The notes under the pieces were generated by a model. That model did no database searches. It had not been told where the DNA came from and saw only the letters and a list, made by a program, of their open reading frames with translations. Source: Chryseobacterium sp. FH2 (GTDB lineage Bacteria > Bacteroidota > Bacteroidia > Flavobacteriales > Weeksellaceae). Taken from it: a DNA stretch of 64,000 bases. A program made the position numbers and the translations under genes. Location: the NCBI RefSeq assembly GCF_001045455.1, contig NZ_LFNE01000006.1, forward strand, positions 124,001 through 188,000, in the 5' to 3' direction. The stretch's first letter is position 1. Each line of letters starts with the position of its first letter. Shown here in pieces: positions 9,937 through 17,986 of this stretch.

Positions 9937-10898
9937 TGGAATATATTATCACAATCATTTTACTTTTTGCATTATTATTGGTGTATTTCAAAATAGCCGA
10001 TAAATACAATATTATAGATAAACCCAACCATAGAAGTGCCCATACTCAAATTACTTTGCGTGGGGGGGGGGTTATTTTCCCTGTTGCATTTATTGTATTC
10101 TGTTTATTTAATTTAAATGAAGCTGTTGAAAATTATTGGTCATTCGGTTTGGGGTTGCTTGCAATCTGTACTGTCAGCTTTATTGATGATATAAAAACGT
10201 TGTCAAATAAAATAAGATTATCTTTTCATCTTATTTCTGTAATTCTGCTGTTATACTTTGCGGAGGCATTTACGCTAATGCCATTCTGGGTTTGGCCCAT
10301 ATTATTTATTTTGGCTATCGGTACCTTAAACGCATATAATTTTATGGATGGTATCAATGGAATGACAGGGCTTTACAGCTTAATTACGCTTGGTTCTCTA
10401 ATATATATCAATAACGAAGTTATTCAGTTCACAGACAATGATTTTATACTTTATCCCATCCTTGCTTGTTTAGTATTTCTATTTTTTAATTTTAGAACAA
10501 AAGCAAAGTGTTTCGCCGGAGATGTGGGAAGTATGGGAATCGGATTTTGGGTGATTGGGCTGATTACTCTTCTTATCATGAGAACTGGGGAGTATAAATT
10601 TATTCTTTTATTAACCATTTATGGAGTGGAAGTGGTACTGACGATTATTGAAAGAATAGCGTTAAAAGAAAATATCTTTGAAGCACATAGAAGACATTTA
10701 TACCAGCTTTTTGCTAATGAAAAAAAGGTTTCGCATTTAGTAATAAGTTGCATTTATTCATTTTGTCAAATATTTGTCAATATATTTTTAATAAATTCGC
10801 AGCTTCCAATTTGGGCTACTATTTTAATGATTTTCATTCCGATTGGTGGAATTTATTTAGGATTAAAATGGAGACTGAAAAAAGAGTACAATTTATAG
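9936..10898 (+). CDS. WecA/WbpL-type undecaprenyl-phosphate HexNAc-1-P transferase
   Basis: A 320-residue polytopic membrane enzyme of the MraY/WecA family that starts a repeat unit by moving a HexNAc-1-phosphate from UDP-sugar to undecaprenyl phosphate. Motifs in order: RSAHTQITLRGGG (about 33-45), SFIDDIKTL (Asp pair, about 85-93), NAYNFMDGINGMTG (about 131-144), FAGDVGSMGIGF (about 192-203) and EAHRRHLYQ (the HxxH-type motif, about 250-258). At about ten membrane segments it has normal size. The RGGG motif is encoded by an uninterrupted run of ten G at 10062-10071, a site where slippage would frame-shift the protein near codon 45. It overlaps the SDR gene by one base. Confidence 0.92.
   Translation: MEYIITIILLFALLLVYFKIADKYNIIDKPNHRSAHTQITLRGGGVIFPVAFIVFCLFNLNEAVENYWSFGLGLLAICTVSFIDDIKTLSNKIRLSFHLISVILLLYFAEAFTLMPFWVWPILFILAIGTLNAYNFMDGINGMTGLYSLITLGSLIYINNEVIQFTDNDFILYPILACLVFLFFNFRTKAKCFAGDVGSMGIGFWVIGLITLLIMRTGEYKFILLLTIYGVEVVLTIIERIALKENIFEAHRRHLYQLFANEKKVSHLVISCIYSFCQIFVNIFLINSQLPIWATILMIFIPIGGIYLGLKWRLKKEYNL
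10062..10071 (+). repeat. G10 homopolymer inside the initiating transferase gene
   Basis: Ten consecutive G in an AT-rich genome, encoding Gly-Gly-Gly plus the first base of a Val codon. Using GGG three times running is not required by the protein. Tracts of this length are prone to slipped-strand mispairing, and a one-base change here would truncate the enzyme that starts the polysaccharide. Confidence 0.9.
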
Positions 10899-10917
10899 AA
10901 ACTAAAAAAACTAAAAA

Positions 10918-11463
10918 ATGAAAATAAAAGAAACACCACTTAAAGATTGCTGTATAATTGAGCCTACTGTTTTTGAGGATGAGAGAGGTTATTTCTATGA
11001 AAAATTTAATGAGAAAAAATTTGAAGAGCTTACAGGGATGAACGGGCATTTCGTCCAGGATAATATTTCTAAGTCTTCGTATGGTGTTTTGCGTGGAATT
11101 CATTTACAAAAGGGAGAGCATGCACAGGCAAAACTTGTTTCCTGCTTAGAAGGTAAAGTTTGGGATATTGCTGTTGATTTAAGAAAAGATTCTCCAACTT
11201 TTGGGAAATGGTTCGGAATTGAGCTTACCCCGGAAAATAAACTTCAATTATATGTGCCGAGAGGCTTTGGTCACGGCTTTTCAGTTTTAAGCGAGACAGC
11301 TGTTTTTGCTTACAAATGTGATAATTTTTATGATAAAGATTCGGAAGGAAGCGTTATTTGGAATGATCCTGATTTAAATATCGATTGGAAATTACCTTTA
11401 GAGGTAGTTCAGCTTTCAGGCAAGGATAAGTCTTTACCTAAGTTTTCAGAGCGAAATTTTTAA
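10918..11463 (+). CDS. rfbC: dTDP-4-dehydrorhamnose 3,5-epimerase
   Basis: A 181-residue cupin-fold epimerase converting dTDP-4-dehydro-6-deoxy-glucose to the L-rhamno form in dTDP-rhamnose synthesis. Clear family features are EPTVFEDERGYFYE (about 15-28), VLRGIHLQKGEHAQAK with the catalytic His (about 59-74), KVWDIAVDLRKDSPTFGKW (about 80-98), PRGFGHGFSVLSE (about 116-128) and YKCDNFYD with the catalytic Tyr region. Length is standard. The partners rfbA, rfbB and rfbD are not in the window and may lie upstream. It follows the transferase by 19 bp and ends the cluster at a strong terminator. Confidence 0.95.
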   Translation: MKIKETPLKDCCIIEPTVFEDERGYFYEKFNEKKFEELTGMNGHFVQDNISKSSYGVLRGIHLQKGEHAQAKLVSCLEGKVWDIAVDLRKDSPTFGKWFGIELTPENKLQLYVPRGFGHGFSVLSETAVFAYKCDNFYDKDSEGSVIWNDPDLNIDWKLPLEVVQLSGKDKSLPKFSERNF

Positions 11464-11473
11464 TATTATATTG

Positions 11474-11507
11474 AAAACCACTTTATTAAAGTGGTTTTTA
11501 TTTTTTA
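11474..11507 (+). terminator. Rho-independent terminator of the polysaccharide cluster
   Basis: Arms at 11474-11484 and 11488-11498 pair over 11 bp around an ATT loop and are followed by a T-rich run. It lies 11 bp after the rfbC stop. Confidence 0.88.
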
Positions 11508-11529
11508 AGGCAGGCTTTTTATTATTTCG

Positions 11530-11537
11530 TATCTTTG
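11530..11537 (+). promoter_or_regulatory. Bacteroidetes-type -7 element of rimO
   Basis: TATCTTTG matches the TAnnTTTG consensus of the Bacteroidetes primary sigma factor. It sits 19 bp before the rimO ATG. No convincing -33 TTG was found upstream, possibly because the terminator occupies that space. Confidence 0.65.
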
Positions 11538-11556
11538 CAACCTCAAAATCAAAAAG

Positions 11557-12858
11557 ATGCGCACAAAATCTGTAGGTAAAAAGAAAATTAATGTTGTAAC
11601 GCTTGGTTGCTCAAAGAATGTTTATGATTCTGAAGTATTAATGAGCCAATTGAAAGCTAACGGAAAAGAAGTGGTTCATGAAGACAGAGGTGATATCGTT
11701 GTTATCAATACCTGCGGGTTTATAGACAATGCAAAAGAGGAGTCAATTAATACAATTCTTGATTATGTAGATGCTAAAAACAGAGGGGAAGTAGAAAAAG
11801 TTTTCGTTACAGGCTGTCTTTCTGAGAGGTACAAGCCAGATTTGATTAAAGAAATTCCTGACGTTGATCAATATTTCGGTACTAGAGATTTACCTATTCT
11901 TTTAAAACATTTGGGTGCAGACTACAAACATGAGCTTGTAGGTGAAAGGCTTACAACCACTCCGAAACATTATGCCTATTTGAAAATTTCTGAAGGTTGC
12001 GACAGGCCTTGCTCTTTTTGTGCAATTCCTTTAATGAGAGGCGGCCATGTTTCCACTCCGATAGAAAAGTTGATTACTGAAGCGCAAAAACTTGCTAAAA
12101 AAGGAACGAAAGAATTAATTCTGATTGCTCAGGATTTAACATATTACGGATTAGATCTTTATAAAAAACGCGCGCTCGGAGATTTACTGAAAGAGTTGGT
12201 AAAAGTGGAAGGAATTGAATGGATTCGTCTGCATTATGCTTTTCCAAGTGGTTTTCCGGAATATGTTTTAGATATCATCAGAGAAGAACCGAAAGTTTGC
12301 AATTATATAGATATTCCTCTTCAACATATCAATTCAGACTTGTTGAAATCTATGAAAAGAGGGACAACTCATGAAAAAACTGATGCTCTTTTAGGGAAAT
12401 TCAGAGAAAAAGTTCCGGATATGGCAATCAGAACAACTCTTATTGTCGGTTATCCCGGAGAAACTGAAGAAAGATTTCAGGAATTAAAAGATTGGGTAAG
12501 AGCGCAAAAGTTTGACAGATTGGGGTGTTTCACATATTCTCATGAAGAAAATACCGGAGCATATGTTTTGGAAGATGATATTCCACAAGAGATAAAAGAA
12601 GCGCGAGTAGAGGAAATCATGGAATTGCAGTCTCAGATTTCTTGGGAAAAGAATCAACAGAAAATAGGTAATATATATAAATGTATGTTTGACAGAAAAG
12701 AGGGTAATTATTTCATTGGAAGAACAGAATATGATTCTCCTGATGTAGATAATACTGTTTTAGTCTCTGCAGAAGATACTTATATTTCCATTGGTGAATT
12801 TGCAGAAGTAAAAATTACATCTGCTGAAGAATTCGACCTTTACGGTGAATTAATTTAA
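11557..12858 (+). CDS. rimO: Ribosomal protein uS12 methylthiotransferase RimO
   Basis: A 433-residue radical SAM enzyme that adds a methylthio group to the conserved Asp of ribosomal protein uS12. The N-terminal UPF0004 domain carries the second-cluster cysteines (VVTLGCSKNVYDSE, Cys18; NTCGF, Cys53; VTGCLSE, Cys87). The radical SAM motif is SEGCDRPCSFCAIPLMRG with Cys148, Cys152 and Cys155. A C-terminal TRAM domain follows (about 370-433). The phrase CSKNVYDSE rather than CxxNxxDSE-MiaB style wording favours RimO over MiaB. It has its own promoter element and is separated from the polysaccharide genes by a terminator. Confidence 0.95.
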   Translation: MRTKSVGKKKINVVTLGCSKNVYDSEVLMSQLKANGKEVVHEDRGDIVVINTCGFIDNAKEESINTILDYVDAKNRGEVEKVFVTGCLSERYKPDLIKEIPDVDQYFGTRDLPILLKHLGADYKHELVGERLTTTPKHYAYLKISEGCDRPCSFCAIPLMRGGHVSTPIEKLITEAQKLAKKGTKELILIAQDLTYYGLDLYKKRALGDLLKELVKVEGIEWIRLHYAFPSGFPEYVLDIIREEPKVCNYIDIPLQHINSDLLKSMKRGTTHEKTDALLGKFREKVPDMAIRTTLIVGYPGETEERFQELKDWVRAQKFDRLGCFTYSHEENTGAYVLEDDIPQEIKEARVEEIMELQSQISWEKNQQKIGNIYKCMFDRKEGNYFIGRTEYDSPDVDNTVLVSAEDTYISIGEFAEVKITSAEEFDLYGELI

Positions 12859-13268
12859 TAAATAATTATAATATGAAGAATTTTAAAGCATTTTGAATTA
12901 AATTAACTTTAGATTGTTAAAATATTAATAAAATTTAACATATTGTAAATTATTATTAAGTGTTGGTTAATATGTTGTAAATCAATGTTTTGTATTTTTT
13001 TAACGAAAATCCTATAAATTTATTGTAATATAATTTAGAAATTAAAAAATTAAATCATAACTTTGCGCCAAAGAATAATTTTTTATAGGCCGCCATTTGC
13101 TGGAATTTAAATATTTAGGGTGCATAATCAAAAAAATATCATATTTTTGGATATAGTCATGTGATTTTGAATGTTTAATTAAAGGCACAAGTTGGGATAA
13201 ATTTATCCTGCTGGCATAATAAAAAATTATTTGGTGAAAAAAATGTAATTTAAAATCTTTAAAAACTT
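12859..13268 (+). other. 410-bp AT-rich intergenic region upstream of two secreted-protein genes
   Basis: No coding frame of note. It holds several TTAA-rich stretches, a CTTTG-CGC-CAAAG inverted repeat (13061-13073) overlapping a TAACTTTG element (13058-13065), a second promoter-like TATTTTTG (13142-13149), and a perfect 14-bp palindrome GGATAAATTTATCC (13195-13208). The long leader and the palindromes suggest regulated expression of the genes that follow, which is inference. Confidence 0.5.
13058..13065 (+). promoter_or_regulatory. Candidate -7 promoter element for the secreted pair
   Basis: TAACTTTG fits TAnnTTTG and lies about 200 bp before the first gene, so it would give a long leader. 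A second match, TATTTTTG at 13142-13149, is a possible alternative. Confidence 0.45.
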
Positions 13269-13916
13269 ATGAAAAAATTTTTATTCACAGCAAGCATGCT
13301 TGTTTGTTTCTCAGCGCTTTCTCAGGCTCAGCAAGGACGTGTGGGTATTAACACTACTACACCTGCTGCGACTTTAGATGTTGTAGCAAATACTACTGAT
13401 CCAGCTAGACCGGACGCGTTGTTAGTCCCTCGTATGACAAGAGCCCAATTGGAAGCTAAGGATTTAGCTTATACTCCTCTTCAAAATGGTGCTCTGGCGT
13501 TTGTTTCCTCTGTTGCTGATGGTACAGGAACTGGTAAAACTGCTAATGTAACAGCAACAGGATTCTATTATTATGATGCTCCAAATTCTGTTTGGGTTGC
13601 TGTAGGTGGTGGCGGTTCTGCTACTCCTCCTCAAAGATACGAAGGTATTAGAGGTAATACTAAGACTATTACTGCAGCAAATTACGATATAGCAGCTGAT
13701 GATTACTATATCATTACTAATGCTGGTGTAGGAGTTACAATCAATTTTCCTAATTTAACGGCTGCTGATGCTGGTAGAGTAGTATATGTATTTAATAATA
13801 ATACAGCTGCACTAGGTAATAACATAACAAATGTTGCCGGAATTGTTACGATGACTCAGTTCAGAGGTTATCCAATTGTTTGGTCTGGTACAGGATGGTT
13901 TGCTCTAACAAAATAA
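13269..13916 (+). CDS. Secreted protein of unknown function with GIN-type N-terminus
   Basis: A 215-residue protein with a clear signal peptide (MKKFLFTASMLVCFSALSQA, cleavage probably near QA-QQG). The mature start GRVGINTTTPAATLDVV is a motif common at the front of many flavobacterial exported and tail-fibre-like proteins. A Gly-rich stretch (VAVGGGGSATPP, about 113-124) separates an N-terminal part from a Thr/Ala/Asn-rich C-terminal part that looks like beta structure. There is no T9SS sorting domain and no catalytic motif. I do not recognise a function; a surface or matrix protein is possible. It lies 36 bp before a second signal-peptide protein and the two are probably co-transcribed. 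Confidence 0.75.
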   Translation: MKKFLFTASMLVCFSALSQAQQGRVGINTTTPAATLDVVANTTDPARPDALLVPRMTRAQLEAKDLAYTPLQNGALAFVSSVADGTGTGKTANVTATGFYYYDAPNSVWVAVGGGGSATPPQRYEGIRGNTKTITAANYDIAADDYYIITNAGVGVTINFPNLTAADAGRVVYVFNNNTAALGNNITNVAGIVTMTQFRGYPIVWSGTGWFALTK

Positions 13917-13934
13917 TCAGTAGTTTAATTAATA

Positions 13935-13949
13935 AATAATAATAATAAT
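13935..13949 (+). repeat. (AAT)5 microsatellite before a start codon
   Basis: Five AAT units end 3 bp before the ATG at 13953, in the ribosome-binding region. AT-rich microsatellites are common in such genomes, so the functional weight is low. Confidence 0.6.
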
Positions 13950-13952
13950 AAG

Positions 13953-14687
13953 ATGAAAAAAATACTTTATTTAATCATACTAGGTGCATCTGGTCTTTCA
14001 CTTAATGCACAGGTTCTTTCGAATTTCCCAGTTAATCCAGGGCTTAACAATTCAAATGTAATGTTTGATGGAAGTACTTCTTTTAGTGCTGAAGCTGGTG
14101 CTGGCCCAAATGTTGGTAAAGGTGTTGTTATTCCAAGTGTTGACTTGGTTAATTTTGAATTTGATTTAACATATGCTGATGGGTTTACTTTTCCTACCTA
14201 TTTTGATGGTATGATAGTATATAACAGAGCTAATGGAACAACTCTTACAGCTGGTAATAGATCTTCAACGGCTACTGCGGTTACACCTGGTTACTATTTC
14301 TTCTATAACCCAAATGGTGCGGCAAATGGTGCAGTACAACAAGGTGTTTGGAGACCATTAGGAGGAGATCCGAAAGTGAATATTGCAAATACAGAAACTA
14401 CTACAAATACGTTAATTAACAATAGTCAGGTATACGCTAGAAGAGGGCAGTTTACTGTTAATGGAACTTCAACTGCACCTACATCTTATACAGGAGCTGT
14501 AACAATTCCTGGAGCAGGAAGTTTGTATAGAATTACTATTTTCCAGCCGGGAACTAATAATGTTTATGCAAATGGAGTATATTCTTATGATAAAGCTACA
14601 GGAAATCTTATAACAGGTTCTCCAAGTATATCAGTAGTTTACCCTAACGGTACTTACGATTATATTGTAGAATATACTAAGAATTAA
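13953..14687 (+). CDS. Secreted protein of unknown function
   Basis: A 244-residue protein with a signal peptide (MKKILYLIILGASGLSLNAQ). The mature chain is rich in Asn, Gly, Thr and Tyr, low in charge, and predicted by eye to be mostly beta strand. It has no sorting domain, lipobox or catalytic motif that I recognise. It shares composition with its upstream neighbour and is followed directly by a strong terminator, so the two form a two-gene transcript. An (AAT)5 microsatellite at 13935-13949 sits right before its start codon, where repeat-length change could alter translation; this is inference. Confidence 0.72.
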   Translation: MKKILYLIILGASGLSLNAQVLSNFPVNPGLNNSNVMFDGSTSFSAEAGAGPNVGKGVVIPSVDLVNFEFDLTYADGFTFPTYFDGMIVYNRANGTTLTAGNRSSTATAVTPGYYFFYNPNGAANGAVQQGVWRPLGGDPKVNIANTETTTNTLINNSQVYARRGQFTVNGTSTAPTSYTGAVTIPGAGSLYRITIFQPGTNNVYANGVYSYDKATGNLITGSPSISVVYPNGTYDYIVEYTKN

Positions 14688-14716
14688 GGTAAAGATTCTT
14701 TAGGAATAATATAAAT

Positions 14717-14755
14717 AAAAACCAATGAGTTTATCTCATTGGTTTTTTATTTTTT
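14717..14755 (+). terminator. Rho-independent terminator after the secreted pair
   Basis: Arms at 14717-14729 and 14735-14747 pair over 13 bp around TTTAT and run into a T-rich tail. Confidence 0.92.
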
Positions 14756-15006
14756 AAAAGCTTAAAACAAATTGATAATTTTACAGGTTTATTAAAACGT
14801 TGATAATCAGTAAGTTTTAAAATTGTGTTTTTAAAATCATGCTTTAATTAGTTAATTTCATTAACTTTCTTCATTCTTTTTTAACACTTTTTAACAGTGT
14901 GCTTTAAAACCCCTATTAATAGGGCGTTACAAGATTGGTTAACATATAATTTAGATTTTGTTAACGTATTTTAACATTTGGACTGTGGACTTTAGAACTT
15001 TCATGA

Positions 15007-15014
15007 TACTTTTG
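15007..15014 (+). promoter_or_regulatory. Candidate -7 element for the RlpA-like gene
   Basis: TACTTTTG fits TAnnTTTG and lies 27 bp before the ATG. A TTTG at 14977-14980 is 26 bp upstream, slightly too far for a standard -33 box. Confidence 0.45.
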
Positions 15015-15041
15015 CTGAGTCAAAACCAATAAAAGTTCAAC

Positions 15042-15413
15042 ATGATGAAAAGATTCATTCTCGTAATCATAATGATGATTTCAACCTTTGGTGTTTATTC
15101 TTTCAAGAATAATGCCACAGATGCGAAAAAAACAAGTTATGCATCGTACTACCACGATAAATTTAACGGTAGAAAAACCGCTAGCGGAGAAATTTTTGAT
15201 AATGGAAAATTTACTGCAGCAAACAGAACGCTTCCTTTTGGTACTAGTATTAAAGTAACCAATCTGAACAATGGAAAAGAGGTAATAGTAAGAGTAAATG
15301 ATAGAGGGCCTTTCCATTCATCAAGAGCATTAGATATGTCTAAAGCCGCGTTCGATGAAATCGGAGATACCGGCAGAGGTACAATTCCGGTGGAATATGA
15401 AATTGTCGATTAA
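15042..15413 (+). CDS. RlpA-like double-psi beta-barrel protein, exported
   Basis: A 123-residue protein with an N-terminal signal sequence (MMKRFILVIIMMISTFGVYS) and then one RlpA-like double-psi beta-barrel: ASYYHDKFNGRKTASGEIFD (about 34-53), AANRTLPFGTSIKVTNL (about 58-74) and VRVNDRGPFHSSRALDMS (about 83-100) with the conserved Asp-Arg-Gly and Asp-Met-Ser residues. Family members bind or cleave peptidoglycan glycan strands stripped of stem peptides. There is no lipobox and no SPOR domain, so it is shorter than E. coli RlpA and whether it has lytic transglycosylase activity is open. The start could also be the second Met (15045). Confidence 0.85.
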   Translation: MMKRFILVIIMMISTFGVYSFKNNATDAKKTSYASYYHDKFNGRKTASGEIFDNGKFTAANRTLPFGTSIKVTNLNNGKEVIVRVNDRGPFHSSRALDMSKAAFDEIGDTGRGTIPVEYEIVD

Positions 15414-15429
15414 ATTTATGATTTAAATT

Positions 15430-15462
15430 AATAAAGCCAACTAAAAAGTTGGCTTTATTTTT
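15430..15462. terminator. Bidirectional terminator between rlpA-like and xth genes
   Basis: Arms at 15430-15442 and 15447-15459 pair over 13 bp around AAAA, with T runs on both strands. It serves the RlpA-like gene on + and exonuclease III on -, whose stop codon overlaps its edge. Confidence 0.88.
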
Positions 15463-16226
15463 TACACGTCTATTTCAAGCAAAGCAGGGCAGTGATCAGA
15501 ATGTAGGGCCTCTTTTAAAATAACAGCCCTCGAAAGTTTATCCTTTAAAGAATAGGAGGCAAAATTATAATCCAGTCTCCAGCCTTTATTTTTCTCTCTG
15601 GAATTTTGTCTGTAACTCCACCAGGTATAATTGTCAGGCTCGTTATTAAATAGCCTGAAAGAATCAATCAATTCGCATTCTTCGATAAAATTAGTCATCC
15701 ATTCTCTTTCCATAGGTAAGAAGCCGGATACATTTTTTAAACGAACAGGATCGTGGATGTCAATTGCCTGATGGCAGATATTAAAATCTCCTGAAATCAA
15801 TAAATTAGGTATCGTTTTTTTTAATTCTTTGATATATTCAAGAAAGTCATGGCAAAACTGCATTTTGAAATCTAATCTTTCAATATTGGAAGCAGATGGT
15901 ACATATACAGAAATCGCTGAAAAACCATCAAAGTCTGCACGGATAATCCTACCTTCATTATCATAGCTTTCAATACCACAACCATACTCTATATGATTCG
16001 GTTGTATTTTTGAAGCTATTCCTACGCCGCTATAGCCTTTTCTCTGTGCAGAATGCCAGTAACTGTAATAGCCTAATTTTTCAAGACTTTCGATATCTAT
16101 CTGGTCGTTTCCTGCTTTGCTCTCCTGAATACAGATAACATCAGGGTCAGCGGATCGTAGCCAACCTAAAAAATCTTTAGTAAATGCGGCTCTAATTCCG
16201 TTTACGTTATAAGTAATTAATCTCAT
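15462..16226 (-). CDS. xth: Exodeoxyribonuclease III (AP endonuclease)
   Basis: A 254-residue endonuclease/exonuclease/phosphatase-fold enzyme of base-excision repair that cuts DNA 5' of abasic sites and trims 3' ends. Motifs: TYNVNGIRAA (metal-binding Asn, about 5-14), CIQESKAG (catalytic Glu, about 32-39), SGDFNICH (Asp/Asn pair), WSYR followed by GWRLDYNFAS, and the closing HSDHCPALLEI with the catalytic His. Length is normal for the ExoA/Xth family. A TATTTTTG promoter element ends only 4 bp before the ATG, which suggests a very short or absent leader. Confidence 0.94.
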   Translation of the reverse strand: MRLITYNVNGIRAAFTKDFLGWLRSADPDVICIQESKAGNDQIDIESLEKLGYYSYWHSAQRKGYSGVGIASKIQPNHIEYGCGIESYDNEGRIIRADFDGFSAISVYVPSASNIERLDFKMQFCHDFLEYIKELKKTIPNLLISGDFNICHQAIDIHDPVRLKNVSGFLPMEREWMTNFIEECELIDSFRLFNNEPDNYTWWSYRQNSREKNKGWRLDYNFASYSLKDKLSRAVILKEALHSDHCPALLEIDV

Positions 16227-16230
16227 GTTT

Positions 16231-16261
16231 CAAAAATATAAAAAGAGGCGGAAAAAATCAA
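16231..16261 (-). promoter_or_regulatory. xth promoter nested in the porX terminator
   Basis: On the minus strand TATTTTTG (16231-16238) is preceded 20 bp upstream by TTG (16259-16261), a good Bacteroidetes -7/-33 pair. The TTG lies in the centre of the terminator palindrome of the upstream gene. Confidence 0.55.
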
Positions 16262-16277
16262 TTGATTTTTTCCGCCT
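16246..16277 (-). terminator. Terminator of porX (perfect 32-bp palindrome)
   Basis: The sequence from AGGCGG (16246) to CCGCCT (16277) is a perfect palindrome and is followed on the minus strand by a T-rich run. It separates porX from xth. Confidence 0.85.
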
Positions 16278-16308
16278 AAACCCAAAATTAAATAAACTAT
16301 GAAAAAAA

Positions 16309-17853
16309 CTACTTGGGTTCTAAAATACTGATAGGTATAATACATTCTTCGAGAGAAATACCACCGTGCTGATAAGTTTCTTTATAATAGTTTACAAAAT
16401 GATTATAGTTCTTAGGATATGCAAGGAAAATATTGTTTTTGGCAAAAATATACTTTGAGCTTAAATTGCCTTTTGGTAAAAACAGCTTTTCAGGATTTGT
16501 AACAGCCCAAACATCACTGCTGTCGTACGTTAAGCTTTTACCGGTTTTATAACGAATATTAGTAGATGTTTCTCTGTCACCCACTACTTTGCTTGGTTTT
16601 TTTACATAGACTGTACCGTGGTCGGTTGTAATGACTAATTTGAAACCACTCTCTGCTGCTAATTTAATAATCTTTAGTATGGAAGAATTTTCAAACCAAT
16701 TATACGTTAATGAGCGGAAAGTTTTATCATCCCGAATCAGTTGGTCAACAATATGATTATCTGTTTTCGCATGAGAAAGAATATCGATAAAGTTATAAAC
16801 AATTACCAATAAATCATTGTTTTTATGCTGATTAAAATCATCGTAGATTTTTCTTTCAAAATCAGCATTTAAAACTTTTAAATATTTCATTGATTTTGAA
16901 CCCAGACCAATTCTCTTCATCTGATCCTCCAAAAAATCACGCTCAAATTCATTTTTATTTCCGTCCTCATTATCATTAAACCATTTATCCGGAAAACGTT
17001 TTTCGATTTCGGAAGGCATTAAACCTGCAAAAAAAGAGTTTCTGGCATATTGAGTGGCAGTCGGAAGGATACTGTAATAATAGTCTTCTGAAACCTTGTT
17101 GTAATATTTTGTAAATAATGGTTCGATTACTTTCCACTGATCATAACGCAGATTGTCAACCATTAATAAAAATACTTTCTCTTTTTCAACTTCAGGTTTT
17201 ATTTTTTCTTTGAAAAGAGTATGGCTCATGATTGGCTTATCAGAATTTTGTAACCAGTCTTCATAATTGTTTTCAATGAATTTTGCGAACTGTATATTGG
17301 CCTCTTCTTTCTGTGATTGCAAAAGGTCTGCAAATTCATTATCTGTTACTTTGTCAAATTTAAGCTCCCAGTTGACAATTTTCTTATAATAATCCGCCCA
17401 TTCCTGATATGTTTTCAAATAAGAAAGCTCCATAGACAGGTTTCTGAATTCCTGTTGATATTGTAAGATGGTTTTTTGTTCAACTAAATTATCTTCCTGA
17501 AGGTTTTTCTTTAGCGAAAGTAAAATCTGGTTGGGATTTACCGGTTTCAAAATATAATCTGCAATCTGAGACCCGATTGCCTCTTCCATAATATGTTCTT
17601 CTTCACTTTTCGTTACCATCACTATTTTTAAAGAATTGTCTTTTTCTTTAATCATGGGTATAGCTTCTAATCCGGAAATTCCCGGCATATTTTCATCAAT
17701 AAGTGTTAATGCAAATTTTTCAGAATCCATCAATTCTAAGGCCTCATTAACGTTGTTAACAGGAGTTACCTGATAACCTTTTTTTTCTAAGAATACGATA
17801 TGAGGTTTAAGTAAATCTATTTCATCATCGATCCATAATATCTTTTCCGACAT
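16309..17853 (-). CDS. porX: PorX: response regulator with PglZ/alkaline-phosphatase effector domain, T9SS regulator
   Basis: A 514-residue cytoplasmic regulator. The receiver domain (1-120) has acidic residues IDDE (8-11), phospho-acceptor Asp53 in LIDENMPG, Thr81 in VTKS and Lys103 in ILKPVNP. A helical linker (about 120-200) leads to a PglZ-type alkaline-phosphatase fold with LMVDNLRYDQW, the LPTATQYARNSFF segment with the likely nucleophilic Thr, NFIDILSHAKTD and ITTDHGTVY, which supply zinc ligands. PorX with kinase PorY controls expression of type IX secretion genes in Porphyromonas and flavobacteria, and zinc-dependent phosphodiesterase activity has been reported for the effector domain. 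PorY is not in this window. The presence of T9SS cargo proteins at 30374 and 58647 fits. Start ATG is the first Met before the receiver domain. Confidence 0.93.
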   Translation of the reverse strand: MSEKILWIDDEIDLLKPHIVFLEKKGYQVTPVNNVNEALELMDSEKFALTLIDENMPGISGLEAIPMIKEKDNSLKIVMVTKSEEEHIMEEAIGSQIADYILKPVNPNQILLSLKKNLQEDNLVEQKTILQYQQEFRNLSMELSYLKTYQEWADYYKKIVNWELKFDKVTDNEFADLLQSQKEEANIQFAKFIENNYEDWLQNSDKPIMSHTLFKEKIKPEVEKEKVFLLMVDNLRYDQWKVIEPLFTKYYNKVSEDYYYSILPTATQYARNSFFAGLMPSEIEKRFPDKWFNDNEDGNKNEFERDFLEDQMKRIGLGSKSMKYLKVLNADFERKIYDDFNQHKNNDLLVIVYNFIDILSHAKTDNHIVDQLIRDDKTFRSLTYNWFENSSILKIIKLAAESGFKLVITTDHGTVYVKKPSKVVGDRETSTNIRYKTGKSLTYDSSDVWAVTNPEKLFLPKGNLSSKYIFAKNNIFLAYPKNYNHFVNYYKETYQHGGISLEECIIPISILEPK

Positions 17854-17986
17854 AATTTATTTTTTTACATGGTTATAGTATCAAATTGTTGACCAAATCT
17901 TTTTAAAATCAGCAAAAGAGGTCAATAAAAAAGTTAAATATTAGTTAAATGAAAACTATATAAATATATGTATAAATTTTTCAATT

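Larger units (their letters stand above)
14688..15041 (+). other. 354-bp intergenic region with terminator and TTAAC-rich palindromes
   Basis: After the terminator of the secreted pair the region contains a palindrome at 14850-14866 (GTTAAT-TTC-ATTAAC core), a perfect CCCTATTAATAGGG palindrome at 14911-14924, and repeated TTAAC half-sites at about 14861, 14880, 14891, 14940, 14960 and 14971. No gene is visible. It precedes the RlpA-like gene and may carry its control region. Confidence 0.5.
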
